Shown: one piece after another, positions 16,501 to 25,430 of the stretch
Numbering within the stretch: the first letter of the stretch is position 1
Layout: each line of letters begins with the position of its first letter
Origin: an uncultured Clostridia bacterium
Lineage (GTDB): Bacteria; Bacillota; Clostridia; TANB77; CAG-508
Direction: 5' to 3'
Length of the DNA: 64,000 bases
NCBI GenBank assembly: GCA_948852945.1
Contig: CAQPBJ010000005.1
Span: forward strand, 23,567-87,566
The notes under the pieces: generated by a model
Seen by the model: only the letters and a program-made list of their open reading frames with translations
What the model was told of the DNA's origin: nothing
Databases searched by the model: none
Position numbers and translations under genes: made by a program

Positions 16501-17709
16501 TTATTTTAATATTTCTTTTAAATTTTTTGCGTATGTTTTTAATTTTTTAAAGCAATTATATGCTTCTGTGATTTCTTTTTTGTTTCTTGATATATATCCT
16601 CTTTCTTTTGAATTTTCTGGTAAATCTACAATTAATGTATCTTTATCTATTCCATCCCAGCCATCTCCTACAATTTTAAGAAGTTTTGGCTCTTGTTCTA
16701 AAATTTCATCATAATCTACAAACATTGTTTTTATATTGCTTTGCATATAGATTTGTAAGGTTTTGTTTTCTTTAAATTCTGAAATTTTGCTTTTACTGAA
16801 TATAAATATTCTTTCTAATTTTGCTCCTTTATTTGCAGCTTCTAAGTTACATACTCTAAAGTTCATTTCTAATGGCTCTTCTGTCCATTCATCTTCTAGC
16901 ATTGTAGATGCACACCACATATAAGATTCTTTTGTTAACTTTTTAAAATAATTATTTATAGCTTTATAAAATTCTCCTGTTGATAAATTTCTTGTTCTCT
17001 CATTTTTTTGAAACTCTATTGCTCCTCCATCTGTGTTAATTGATATTCCTGTGGTGTTTTTAAATCCTGTAATCATATATACGACATCTTCTGCTATTTC
17101 TTCATAATTTAGTAAGGTTTTATTTTCTATTTTAGTTTGAATATTTATGGCATTTATTCTTACACCTATGTTTTCTTTTAATTCTTTACTGATTTTTTGT
17201 TCAATTTTTTCTTTGCTGCTTTCTATTCCGTTTAATAAAATTATACTAGAAGAACAATTCATTTTTTCTGCAAAAAGTTTTATTATTTTTTCTTTGTTTT
17301 CTGTAATATTTTCTATATCAATAAAAATTAGTCCTTCATAGTATTTTGATAAACTCTTGTCTAATTCTTTTATGTTTTTGTAATCTACTTTGTTTGTTCT
17401 AATATTGGTTATTTCTTTATTGTTTTTATTACTAAATCCATCTACTACATAACCATTCTGTTGAAGTAATGGCACAAGATATTTACATATTTCGTTATTA
17501 ATATTTATAATTGCAATTCTTTTTTCTGTGTTAATATATTGTACTATTTTACTTCTTTTATCTGCTGGCTTTACAGTATCTTCAGGTATCATCCAAACCA
17601 TACCATTTTTTATTGCTCCGTTTATTCTGTTTTCTCTACATAGATTTATGATTCTTCTTTCTGATATTCCCCATTTTTCTGAAAATTGTTTTATTGTTAA
17701 ATACCCCAT
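16501..17709 (-). CDS. HTH (excisionase/MerR-like) plus Rossmann-like protein, likely autoregulator
   Basis: 402 aa. Residues 1-50 form a winged-helix DNA-binding domain of the excisionase/MerR kind (YLTIKQFSEKWGISERRI, GAIKNGMVWMIPEDTVKPAD). Residues about 62-240 look like a degenerate short-chain dehydrogenase/Rossmann domain (KRIAIININNEICKYLVPLL, then GLIFIDIENITE and SINTDGGAIEF). The C-terminal 160 residues are unknown and begin NLSTGEFYKAINNYFKKL. Its promoter carries two perfect 12-base direct repeats (17735-17746 and 17772-17783), one of them inside the -35/-10 spacer, consistent with self-repression. The combination of HTH and SDR-like domains is not one I can name. Confidence 0.6.
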   Translation of the reverse strand: MGYLTIKQFSEKWGISERRIINLCRENRINGAIKNGMVWMIPEDTVKPADKRSKIVQYINTEKRIAIININNEICKYLVPLLQQNGYVVDGFSNKNNKEITNIRTNKVDYKNIKELDKSLSKYYEGLIFIDIENITENKEKIIKLFAEKMNCSSSIILLNGIESSKEKIEQKISKELKENIGVRINAINIQTKIENKTLLNYEEIAEDVVYMITGFKNTTGISINTDGGAIEFQKNERTRNLSTGEFYKAINNYFKKLTKESYMWCASTMLEDEWTEEPLEMNFRVCNLEAANKGAKLERIFIFSKSKISEFKENKTLQIYMQSNIKTMFVDYDEILEQEPKLLKIVGDGWDGIDKDTLIVDLPENSKERGYISRNKKEITEAYNCFKKLKTYAKNLKEILK

Positions 17710-17734
17710 ATCTCATCTCCTTGTATTATTCTTC

Positions 17735-17788
17735 TTTCAGAACAATATCTTATATTTATATATTATACCTTTTTCAGAACAATGTCAA
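17735..17788 (-). promoter_or_regulatory. Promoter with duplicated operator-like repeat
   Basis: On the minus strand TTGACA (17788-17783), 15-base spacer, TATAAT (17767-17762). The 12-mer ATTGTTCTGAAA occurs perfectly twice, at 17783-17772 (in the spacer) and 17746-17735 (just after the start region), 37 bases apart on the same face. This is a plausible binding site pair for the HTH protein encoded next. Confidence 0.7.
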
Positions 17789-17819
17789 TACTGTTGATTA
17801 ATTTTTTTCTTCCTATTTG

Positions 17820-17975
17820 TTATTTGTTACGGTTTTCCGTGTTTTTTTGTGTTATTTTATTTAACTTTTCCGCATTTTCTTTTTGTTTATCAAGTGGAAG
17901 CCATGCAAATTCTGAACACACTTGCTCTCCAAACATTGTCGTGTTTTCTTTCTTTATACTTTTTTCTTTTTTCAT
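17820..17975 (-). CDS. Small conserved-looking protein, 51 aa
   Basis: Translated by hand. ATG 17975 preceded by AAAGGAG with 8-base spacing; TAA at 17820. The product starts MKKEKSIKKENTTMFGEQVC, continues with SEFAWLPLDKQKENAEKL and ends KNTENRNK. It is hydrophilic with a central aromatic segment (EFAWLPLD) and one cysteine. The good SD and native codon use support a real gene. It lies alone in the 398-base gap between the divergent HTH and J-domain genes. Function unknown. Confidence 0.6.
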   Translation of the reverse strand: MKKEKSIKKENTTMFGEQVCSEFAWLPLDKQKENAEKLNKITQKNTENRNK

Positions 17976-18133
17976 AATTATTCACTCCTTTAATTTTATT
18001 ATTTTAAATATATTGATTATTATTCATACTTGCTTGTATAAATTGATTAAATATATTATGATTTATGTATTCATAATTCATGCTTTTAATTTATGCATGA
18101 AATTATTTGTTTAAATTTGAAAGGGTTATGATA

Positions 18134-18799
18134 ATGACATATTATGATATTTTAGGAGTTTCTAAAGATGCTTCGAATAGTGAAATTAAAAAAGCATATA
18201 AAAAATTAGTAAAAAAATATCACCCTGATGTTTTTCAAGGTGATAAAAATACTGCTGATGAAAAAATAAAAGAACTTAATGAAGCTTATGAAACTTTGTC
18301 TAATCTAGAGTTAAAAAAATCATATGATGAAATTTTGTCTGCTCCAACTGATACTAATATTGATTTTTCAGATAATTATACTGTTTCTAAAGAAACTACT
18401 ATTTCTCCTGAAGAGAAATATGAAAACTTATATAAATATGATTATTATAAAAAATATACTACTAATTATTATGGCGTTTCTCGTGATGATTTAAAGGTTA
18501 AACATGATGCTAAATCTACTAAAAAAGATGATAGTGTTAAAATTTCTGATTTTTCTAGACTTAAAATTATTCTTTTCTTAGGTATTTTAGCAACAATTCT
18601 TATTATAGTTATAATTTGCTTGCTTTCTTATGTTAGAAATCTTTTGAATGACCCTTTTTCTGATATTGATAATACTACTAACCATACTGATAATTATATT
18701 GATAATCATGATTTTTATCATCATTCTTACAATACTTCTTCTGAAGATTATGTAGTTTTTCAAGAATTTTATGACATGTTATTAAATGAGATTTATTAA
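18134..18799 (+). CDS. J-domain protein with C-terminal membrane segment
   Basis: About 221 aa. Residues 1-65 are a DnaJ domain: YYDILGVSKDASNSEIKKAY, the HPD motif (KYHPDVFQGD) and LNEAYETLSNLELKKSYDEI. A hydrophilic linker and one membrane helix (LKIILFLGILATILIIVIIC, about residues 145-165) follow, then an Asp/Asn/His-rich tail. It is probably a membrane-tethered co-chaperone that recruits DnaK. There are no Gly/Phe or zinc domains, so it is not DnaJ itself. Start: ATG 18134 has better spacing from GAAAGGG than ATG 18128. It converges on clpX. Confidence 0.85.
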   Translation: MTYYDILGVSKDASNSEIKKAYKKLVKKYHPDVFQGDKNTADEKIKELNEAYETLSNLELKKSYDEILSAPTDTNIDFSDNYTVSKETTISPEEKYENLYKYDYYKKYTTNYYGVSRDDLKVKHDAKSTKKDDSVKISDFSRLKIILFLGILATILIIVIICLLSYVRNLLNDPFSDIDNTTNHTDNYIDNHDFYHHSYNTSSEDYVVFQEFYDMLLNEIY

Positions 18800-18801
18800 A
18801 G

Positions 18802-18872
18802 CATATTAATAGGACGTCTTTTTTAACCAATTTCTCGTGGTCAAAAAGACGTCCTTATTAATATGTTTTTTT
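18802..18872. terminator. Bidirectional terminator between the J-domain gene and clpX
   Basis: The arms CATATTAATA-GGACGTCTTTTT and AAAAAGACGTCC-TTATTAATATG enclose a short loop (ACCAATTTCTCGTGGT, itself partly paired). T runs lie on both sides. Confidence 0.85.
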
Positions 18873-20178
18873 ATGCAGTTTCTGTATTATTTTTTCTCAT
18901 TTTTCTTTTATTTGTTCTTTTAGTAAGAGTTACAGGTTGCTTGTTTTCATCAATTATAATTTCAGGTTTCTGATTTTCCAAAACTGTTTCTTTTGTTATA
19001 ATGCATTTTGCAATCTTCTTGTTGCTTGGTATATCATACATTACATCTCTCATTATTTCTTCTATAATTGAACGCAATCCCCTTGCTCCTGTTTTTCTTT
19101 CAATAGCTTTATCTACTATTACTTCTAAAGCTTCTTGAGCAAATTCTAGTTCAACTCCATCTATCTCTACTAGCTTTTTGTATTGTTTTACTAAAGCATT
19201 TTTAGGTTTTGTCACAATTTCAATTAGTGCTTCTCTTGTAAGTTCGTCTAAAGTCGCAACTATTGGTAATCTTCCTATGAATTCTGGAATCATTCCAAAT
19301 TTTAATAAATCTTGTGGTAATATTTGTTTGTATATTTCTGATTGGCTTACATCTTTTTTTGATTCTATAGCTGTTCCAAATCCAATTGTATTTTTTCCTG
19401 TTCTGCTTTTTATTATTGATTCAATTCCTTCAAAAGCTCCACCACATATAAATAATATGTTTTCTGTATTTATTTGTAAAAATTCTTGGTGCGGATGCTT
19501 TCTTCCACCTTGTGGTGGTACTGATGCTTTTGTGCCTTCTATTATTTTAAGCAATGCTTGTTGTACTCCTTCACCGCTTACATCTCTTGTTATAGAAGGA
19601 TTCTCAGATTTTCTTGAAATCTTATCTATTTCATCTATATATATAATTCCTTTTTCTGCATTTTCTATATTATAGTCTGCTGCCTGTATTAATCTTAATA
19701 AAATATTTTCTACATCTTCACCTACATATCCGGCTTCTGTTAAAGTTGTTGCATCAGCTATAGCAAATGGTACATTTAATACTTTTGCTAATGTTTGTGC
19801 TAATAATGTTTTTCCGCATCCTGTAGGGCCTAGTAGTAATATGTTACTTTTCTGTATTTCTACGTCATTTACTTTTTCTAAATTATTTATTCTCTTGTAG
19901 TGATTATAAACTGCAACTGATAAAGTTTTTTTAGCTTCTTCTTGTCCTATAACATATTCGTCTAAAATTGTTTTTATTTCTTGTGGTGTTGGTATTTTTT
20001 CTTCTTCGACTACTTCTACTTCTTCGTCTTCTTCATAAAATTCATCTTCAATTATTTCTTGACATACATTTATGCATTCGTCACAGATATATACGCCTGG
20101 TCCGGCAATAATTTTTTTAACACTTTCTTGTGGTTTCCCACAAAAAGAGCATTTAACATTTTTTGTATTATTTGGCAT
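18871..20178 (-). CDS. clpX: ATP-dependent Clp protease ATP-binding subunit ClpX
   Basis: 435 aa. N-terminal zinc-binding domain (CSFCGKPQ ... CDECINVC, residues 10-41), Walker A GPTGCGKT near 117, Walker B IIYIDEIDKI, sensor region SGEGVQQALLKIIEGT and the RKTGARGLRSI sensor 2. ClpX unfolds substrates and feeds ClpP in the cytosol. It lies downstream of clpP and tig in the conserved tig-clpP-clpX order. The tail (TKRTNKRKMRKNN) is lysine and arginine rich. Confidence 0.97.
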   Translation of the reverse strand: MPNNTKNVKCSFCGKPQESVKKIIAGPGVYICDECINVCQEIIEDEFYEEDEEVEVVEEEKIPTPQEIKTILDEYVIGQEEAKKTLSVAVYNHYKRINNLEKVNDVEIQKSNILLLGPTGCGKTLLAQTLAKVLNVPFAIADATTLTEAGYVGEDVENILLRLIQAADYNIENAEKGIIYIDEIDKISRKSENPSITRDVSGEGVQQALLKIIEGTKASVPPQGGRKHPHQEFLQINTENILFICGGAFEGIESIIKSRTGKNTIGFGTAIESKKDVSQSEIYKQILPQDLLKFGMIPEFIGRLPIVATLDELTREALIEIVTKPKNALVKQYKKLVEIDGVELEFAQEALEVIVDKAIERKTGARGLRSIIEEIMRDVMYDIPSNKKIAKCIITKETVLENQKPEIIIDENKQPVTLTKRTNKRKMRKNNTETA

Positions 20179-20217
20179 TTTTTCACCTCTTTAAAACTAT
20201 TAATTATCTTTTGAGTA

Positions 20218-20814
20218 TTATCCTCTTTGGTCTAGTATTCCATCTATTAAACCATATTCTAGAGCTTCTTTTGCTGTCATGTAATTATCTCTTTCTGTAT
20301 CCATTTCTATTCTTTCTAGGCTTTGTCCTGTTCTTTCACTTAGTAATTTGTTTAATTTTTCTCTTGTTCTAACCATATGGTCAGCATGAATTTTTATTTC
20401 TGTAGTTTGCCCTGAAAGTCCACCAGATATCAATGGTTGATGTATTAGTATTTCTGCATTTGGTGTTGCAAATCTTTTTCCTTTTGCTCCTGATGCTAGA
20501 AGTACTGCTCCCATGCTTGCTGCCATACCAACACATATTGTTGATACTGGGCATTTTATATAATTTATTGTATCTACTATAGCCATTCCGTCTGTAATTG
20601 ATCCTCCTGGGCTGTTTATGTATAATGATATTTCTTTGTCTGGATCTTCTGATTCTAAGAATAGAAGTTGTGCTACTACTAGGCTTGCTGACGCACTATT
20701 TACATCTTCTGATAAAAAGATTATTCTATCTTTTAATAATCTTGAGAATATATCGTATGATCTTTCTCCTTTACTTGTTTGTTCTATAACATATGGTACT
20801 AAACTGTTTTTCAT
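20218..20814 (-). CDS. clpP: ATP-dependent Clp protease proteolytic subunit
   Basis: 198 aa, normal length. Serine protease of the ClpXP complex. Catalytic Ser in GMAASMGAVLLASG, catalytic His in NAEILIHQPLISGG and Asp in the MDTERDNYMTA region are present. Only 39 bases separate it from clpX. The 441-base gap to tig upstream holds a palindromic repeat, so clpPX probably has its own promoter. Confidence 0.97.
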   Translation of the reverse strand: MKNSLVPYVIEQTSKGERSYDIFSRLLKDRIIFLSEDVNSASASLVVAQLLFLESEDPDKEISLYINSPGGSITDGMAIVDTINYIKCPVSTICVGMAASMGAVLLASGAKGKRFATPNAEILIHQPLISGGLSGQTTEIKIHADHMVRTREKLNKLLSERTGQSLERIEMDTERDNYMTAKEALEYGLIDGILDQRG

Positions 20815-21033
20815 CTATTTTATTTCCTTTCTTTTGCTTCTTGAATTACTTATATTAAATATCACATCGCTAATTAAAAGTCAATTCTTTTAAGCATCTT
20901 TTATAAGTCAGTTTTCGACTTTTTACGCGTTATTTTTAAATAATTCGTGAATTAGTTATTTTTTACTTTATTAAAATTTTTATATTAATATATATTTAAG
21001 TTTATTGTTAAATAATATGATAATGTATAAAAA

Positions 21034-21188
21034 CAAGCTAAGAATATAAGCTTTGTAAATTGCGCTAGCGACCAAACGTAACGAACAAAGTGAGTGAAGT
21101 GCGAATTTGAGCAATCTACAATATAAAAACGGAGTTTTTTATTCGGAGATTGCGAAGAGCAAAATTTACAAAATTATATCTTAGCTTA
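21034..21188. repeat. Family-1 nested-palindrome repeat, copy A (between tig and clpP)
   Basis: The conserved core begins GCGCTAGCGACCAAACG at 21062, then GTGCGAATTTGAGCAATCT, AAAAACGGAGTTTTTTATTC and GGAGATTGCGAAGAGCAAA. It sits between locus-specific arms (AAGCTAAGAATATAAGCTTT / ATTATATCTTAGCTT, with TGTAAATT / AATTTACA next to the core), so the whole element folds back on itself. Copies B (57198) and C (61609) share the core but have unrelated arms. Confidence 0.85.
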
Positions 21189-21215
21189 TTTGCATAAATT
21201 AACTTTATTAAATAA

Positions 21216-21247
21216 AAAACTTAGATATAAAATTATATCTAAGTTTT
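21216..21247 (-). terminator. tig terminator
   Basis: AAAACTTAGATATAA / TTATATCTAAGTTTT perfect stem just after the tig stop. The rest of the 20815-21255 gap holds repeat copy A and an AT-rich stretch (20880-21030) where I see no further feature. Confidence 0.8.
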
Positions 21248-21255
21248 AATATGTA

Positions 21256-22539
21256 CTATTTTGTTACTGCGTTATCTAAAATGAATTTAACAGTTTTTTC
21301 TGATTCAATACTTGAAGAAACATATTTTTTAAATTCTTCATTTTGTTTTAAATCATCTTCTGATCTACCATATGTTTTTGCAAGTTCAGCAATTTTTTCA
21401 TTTAATTCTTTATCTGTTACTTTTATTTTTGCATCTTTACTAATTGCTTCTAGAACTAATCTTGTTTTTATTGAAACTTCTGCTTGTGGTTTCATTTCTT
21501 CTCTAAATGCATCTCTTGTTTTGTTCATCATTTTTAAATATTGTTCTAAATTAACACCTTGGTATGTTAATCTTCTATTTAAATCGTCTTCCATTGCATC
21601 AATTTCATTTTCTATCATTCCTGATGGAATTTCTACTTTAGCGTTTTTGCAAACTTTTTCAATTGCTGCATCTTCCATTTCATGTTCTGCTTTATGTTTA
21701 TTTTGATGTTCTAAATTTTTCTTGATATCTGCTTTTAATTCTGCTATTGTGTCAAATTCACTAACATCTTTTGCAAATTCATCATCCATTTTTGGTAATT
21801 CTTTTGCTTTTATTTCATGTAATTTTACTTTAAATACTGCTGGTTTTCCGGCTAAATCTTTAGAGAAATATTCTTCTGGGAATGTAACATTTACGTCTTT
21901 TTCTTCTCCAATTTTCATTCCTACTACTTGGTCTTCAAATCCTTCTATAAAGCTGTGGCTTCCTAATTCTAATTCGTGTTTTTCTGCTTTTCCACCATCA
22001 AAAGGAACTCCATCTACTGATCCTTCAAAATCAATTACAGCTATATCTCCTTCTTTTGTAGCTCTATCTTCAACTGTTATTACTCTAGCATTTTTTTCAG
22101 CCATATGAGATAATTCGTGTTCAACGTCTTTTGCAGTTACTTTATATTCTACTTTTTTAAGTTCTATACCTTTATAGTCACCTAATTTAACATCTGGTTT
22201 TGTTTGTACTATTGCTGTAAAAATTAAGTCTTTTCCTTTTTCCATTTGAACTATATCTATATCTGGTTTTGAAACAACTTCTAAGTTATTTTCTTTTATT
22301 TCTTTATCATATATTTCTGGAACAACTTCATTGAATGCATCTTCATAGAACATTTCTACTCCATAATGTTTTTCTGCGATATTCATTGGTACTTTTCCTT
22401 TTCTGAATCCAGGTACATTAAAATATTTAGCATTTTTCTTGAATACTGTAGCTATTCCGTCTTCAAAAATTTTACTTTCTATTGTGAATTCTAATTTTAA
22501 TTCATTTTTGTTTTTTGTTTTTTCTATTTTGATACTCAT
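21256..22539 (-). CDS. tig: Trigger factor
   Basis: 427 aa. A ribosome-bound peptidyl-prolyl isomerase and chaperone. N-terminal ribosome-binding domain with the signature VPGFRKGKVPMNIAEKHYG (residues about 43-61; GFRKGKxP loop), the FKBP-type PPIase domain (EGDIAVIDFEGSVDGVPFDG) and the C-terminal helical chaperone arms. Length is normal. First gene of the tig-clpP-clpX group. No in-phase CGG. Confidence 0.97.
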   Translation of the reverse strand: MSIKIEKTKNKNELKLEFTIESKIFEDGIATVFKKNAKYFNVPGFRKGKVPMNIAEKHYGVEMFYEDAFNEVVPEIYDKEIKENNLEVVSKPDIDIVQMEKGKDLIFTAIVQTKPDVKLGDYKGIELKKVEYKVTAKDVEHELSHMAEKNARVITVEDRATKEGDIAVIDFEGSVDGVPFDGGKAEKHELELGSHSFIEGFEDQVVGMKIGEEKDVNVTFPEEYFSKDLAGKPAVFKVKLHEIKAKELPKMDDEFAKDVSEFDTIAELKADIKKNLEHQNKHKAEHEMEDAAIEKVCKNAKVEIPSGMIENEIDAMEDDLNRRLTYQGVNLEQYLKMMNKTRDAFREEMKPQAEVSIKTRLVLEAISKDAKIKVTDKELNEKIAELAKTYGRSEDDLKQNEEFKKYVSSSIESEKTVKFILDNAVTK

Positions 22540-22614
22540 TTAAATTCCTCCATTTATTTTAATAGCTTACTTATTATACCATATAATTCAATAATTGCAA
22601 GCTTTTGTAACAAA

Positions 22615-23451
22615 TTACTCTTCTGTCTCTTTTTTATCCTGTATATGATGTTTTAATCTTGGAATAAAGTTTTTAATGAAATTTCCTTTTCCTCTTTGTT
22701 TTATGTAAATATATCCCAAAATTGAAAATACTACTGCTCCTAAAAAATTTACTTCTAAGTCTTTCATAGTGTCTATTAAACCAATGTCTAATAATCCACC
22801 TTCTACTACTAATTCTTGTTTTTGTCCCTTTATTTCTCCTTGAATAATTGTTCTTTCTATATTTTCTATTATTACAGGTTTATTTTCGTTGTGTTCGTTT
22901 AATTTTACTGATGACACATTGGTAACTATTCTATCTTTCTGCATATCTGTCCATAAAACTTGATCTGATGTATATTCAAAAAATTCCCACATTACTCCTA
23001 TCATCATAGAAAAGCTAAATGCTACTATCGCAACAAATATTGGTGTTAATTCTATTGAGAAAATTTTTCTTTCATTTAAAATATCGATTAGTGAGAACCC
23101 TACTCCTGCCATTATAAATCCATTAATTGTATGTAGCATTGTATCCCAATAAGGAATTATTCCATAAAAATTTTGAATTTCGCCTAAAATTTCTGCTGAG
23201 AATATAAATATTAATATAATTGCTTCTAATAATTTTGGTAGTTCTATATTTAATTTTTTCTCTACTATACTTGGTATTAATAATAGTATTAATGTTAATC
23301 CACATATAAAAACAGATTCCCAACTTTTATGTATTATTTGAATTATTAAAGTTAAAATAACTAATGTTCTTATTATAATATATACTGACAAGTCTCTTTT
23401 TTTATGTTTAGATTCACTTATTAACTTTCTTTTCTTCTTTTCTTTTTCCAT
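22615..23451 (-). CDS. Polytopic membrane protein (DUF2238/YjdF-like)
   Basis: 278 aa. A basic N-terminus (KEKKKRKLISESKHKKRD), then about six membrane segments with the pattern YWDTMLHTINGFIMAGVGFSLI and MMIGVMWEFFEYTSDQ, typical of the YjdF/DUF2238 membrane family (conserved His and Glu in membrane segments). A hydrophilic insert (residues 180-225) precedes the last segments. Function unknown. It is a single gene, 75 bases from tig, with a 146-base gap to tsf. Confidence 0.65.
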   Translation of the reverse strand: MEKEKKKRKLISESKHKKRDLSVYIIIRTLVILTLIIQIIHKSWESVFICGLTLILLLIPSIVEKKLNIELPKLLEAIILIFIFSAEILGEIQNFYGIIPYWDTMLHTINGFIMAGVGFSLIDILNERKIFSIELTPIFVAIVAFSFSMMIGVMWEFFEYTSDQVLWTDMQKDRIVTNVSSVKLNEHNENKPVIIENIERTIIQGEIKGQKQELVVEGGLLDIGLIDTMKDLEVNFLGAVVFSILGYIYIKQRGKGNFIKNFIPRLKHHIQDKKETEE

Positions 23452-23489
23452 ATTTTCACCTTTTATTTTTTTAAATTATATTTAAGCAA

Positions 23490-23522
23490 AAAGAGTAAAT
23501 GGAGAAAGTCCATTTACTCTTT
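23490..23522 (-). terminator. rpsB-tsf terminator
   Basis: AAAGAGTAAATGGA / TCCATTTACTCTTT perfect stem with a 5-base loop, downstream of the tsf stop. Confidence 0.85.
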
Positions 23523-23597
23523 AGTGTTCTATTATTACATTCAAATTTATTTCATAAATTTGTTTATTGTAGAAAGTCTTAAATTGCTTCCTTAATA

Positions 23598-24494
23598 TTA
23601 TTTTATTTGTTTCATAACTTCTTCAGCAAAATTTTCTTCTTTTTTCTCTATTCCTTCACCTTTTTCAAGTCTAGCATAATCAACTAATTTAGCTCCTTTT
23701 GATTCGATTAGTTTTCCAACTTTTGTGTCTGGATCTTTAACGAATTCTTGCTCTAATAAGCAGATTTCTGAATAGAATTTTCCAATTCTTCCTTGTACCA
23801 TTTTTTCAGCTATTTCTGCAGGTTTTCCTTCATTCATAGCTTGAGCTTTAAGTATTTCCATTTCTTTTTCTACTTTGTCAGCTGGTACTGTTTCTCTAGA
23901 TAAATATTCTGGTTTTGCTGCAGCTATTTGCATACATACATCTTTTGCTAATTCTTCATCTCCTTTTTCGAAGTTTACTAAAACTGCTATTTTTCCATCT
24001 CCATGAACATAACTTTCAACTAATCCTTCAGATTCAAATCTTGCAAATCTTCTTATTGACATGTTTTCACCGATAGTAGCAATTTTACTTGTTAATACTT
24101 CTTGAACTGTGCTATCTGTATCTAAGTATTTTTGACTTAATAATTCTTCTACGTCTTTAGCATTTTTTGTAGCAACTTGTTTTGCTATATCTGCTACAAA
24201 TTTTCTAAATTCATCATTTTTAGCTACGAAGTCTGTTTCTGCATTAACTTCAACAGCACTTCCTACTTTTTTATCATCAGAAACGTATGTTGCAACTAAT
24301 CCTTCTGCTGCTACTCTGTCTGATTTTTTAGCTGCTTTTGCGATTCCTCTTTCTCTTAATAATTCAGCTGCTTTTTCCATGTCTCCATCAGTTTCTGTTA
24401 AAACTTTTTTGCAGTCCATCATTCCAGCACCTGTTTTTTCTCTTAATTGTTTAACTAGTTCTGCACTTACCATTTGAATATCCCCCTTATTCAT
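23598..24494 (-). CDS. tsf: Elongation factor Ts
   Basis: 298 aa (a start at METHIONINE 8, MVSAELVKQL, is also possible: the SD GGGGGATATTCAA lies before it, so the shorter 291-residue form is likely). EF-Ts is the nucleotide exchange factor of EF-Tu. Signatures: LREKTGAGMMDCKKVLTETD and VAAEGLV...VGSAVEVNAETDFVAKND. It follows rpsB after a short gap, the universal pairing. Confidence 0.96.
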   Translation of the reverse strand: MNKGDIQMVSAELVKQLREKTGAGMMDCKKVLTETDGDMEKAAELLRERGIAKAAKKSDRVAAEGLVATYVSDDKKVGSAVEVNAETDFVAKNDEFRKFVADIAKQVATKNAKDVEELLSQKYLDTDSTVQEVLTSKIATIGENMSIRRFARFESEGLVESYVHGDGKIAVLVNFEKGDEELAKDVCMQIAAAKPEYLSRETVPADKVEKEMEILKAQAMNEGKPAEIAEKMVQGRIGKFYSEICLLEQEFVKDPDTKVGKLIESKGAKLVDYARLEKGEGIEKKEENFAEEVMKQIK

Positions 24495-24506
24495 TTAAAA
24501 AATATT

Positions 24507-25283
24507 TTATTCTTCAGTTTCAGCTTCTTCAGCTACAACTTCTTCGATATCAGTGTTAGCTTCTTCTGTTTCAACCATTTCAGTTTCAACATCAGCTGCT
24601 TCACCTTGTCTTCCTTCAATAACTGCATTAGCCATAACGTCTGTAATTAATTTTACAGCTCTTATAGCATCATCGTTACCTGGGATTGGATAATCAACAT
24701 CTTCTGGATTACAGTTTGTATCTACTAATCCAACTACTGGTATATTTAATTTTCTAGCTTCTAATATAGCTATTCTTTCTTTTTTAGGATCTACTACAAA
24801 TATAACTCCTGGTATTTCTTTCATATCTTTGATTCCACCAAGATTTTTTTCTAGTTTTTCCATTTCTCCTTTTAATAGAATAACTTCTTTTTTAGGTAAA
24901 ACATCAAAAGTTCCATCTTCAGCCATTGTTTCTAATTCTTTTAATCTTTTTACTCTTGATTGTATTGTATTAAAGTTTGTAAGCATTCCTCCTAACCATC
25001 TTTGGTCAACGTAATACATATTACATTTGATTGCTGCTTCTTTAATACATTCTTGAGCTTGTTTTTTAGTTCCTACAAATAGAACTGTTTTTCCTTCTTC
25101 AGCTTGTTCTTTTAAGAATTTGTAAGCCTCGTCTAATTTTTTTGATGTTTTTTGTAAATCGATAATGTGAATACCATTTCTAGCTTGAAATATATATTCA
25201 GCCATTTTTGGTTCCCATCTTCTAGTTTGATGTCCGAAATGAACACCTGCTTCTAGTAATTGTTTCATTGCAACTACTGCCAT
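24507..25283 (-). CDS. rpsB: 30S ribosomal protein S2
   Basis: 258 aa. S2 signatures MKQLLEAGVHFGHQTRRWEP, MAEYIFQARNGIHIIDLQKT, FVGTKKQAQ, YYVDQRWLGGMLTNF and VVGLVDTNCNPEDVDYPIPG. It carries an acidic C-terminal tail (DIEEVVAEEAETEE) about 20 residues longer than the core. SD AAGGAGGAATTT precedes the ATG. It heads the rpsB-tsf operon. Confidence 0.97.
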   Translation of the reverse strand: MAVVAMKQLLEAGVHFGHQTRRWEPKMAEYIFQARNGIHIIDLQKTSKKLDEAYKFLKEQAEEGKTVLFVGTKKQAQECIKEAAIKCNMYYVDQRWLGGMLTNFNTIQSRVKRLKELETMAEDGTFDVLPKKEVILLKGEMEKLEKNLGGIKDMKEIPGVIFVVDPKKERIAILEARKLNIPVVGLVDTNCNPEDVDYPIPGNDDAIRAVKLITDVMANAVIEGRQGEAADVETEMVETEEANTDIEEVVAEEAETEE

Positions 25284-25299
25284 TTTAAATTCCTCCTTG

Positions 25300-25385
25300 T
25301 TTTTTATACTTCCGCAAGTCTTTTATTTACATTTAGGGCCACTAACTTTTGTTAGCACAAACCTAAACTAAACTTACGTGTTTTT
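25300..25385 (-). promoter_or_regulatory. Possible rpsB leader structure
   Basis: Between 25283 and the phosphoesterase the minus strand can form GCTAACAAAAGTTAG inside a longer TTTAGG ... CCTAAA pairing. Ribosomal protein S2 leaders with autogenous control are known in several bacteria; whether this is one is a guess from position and structure only. Confidence 0.3.
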
Positions 25386-25430
25386 TAACTTGTTCATTAT
25401 ACCAGCTTTTTACTTGTTTTGCAAGCTTTT

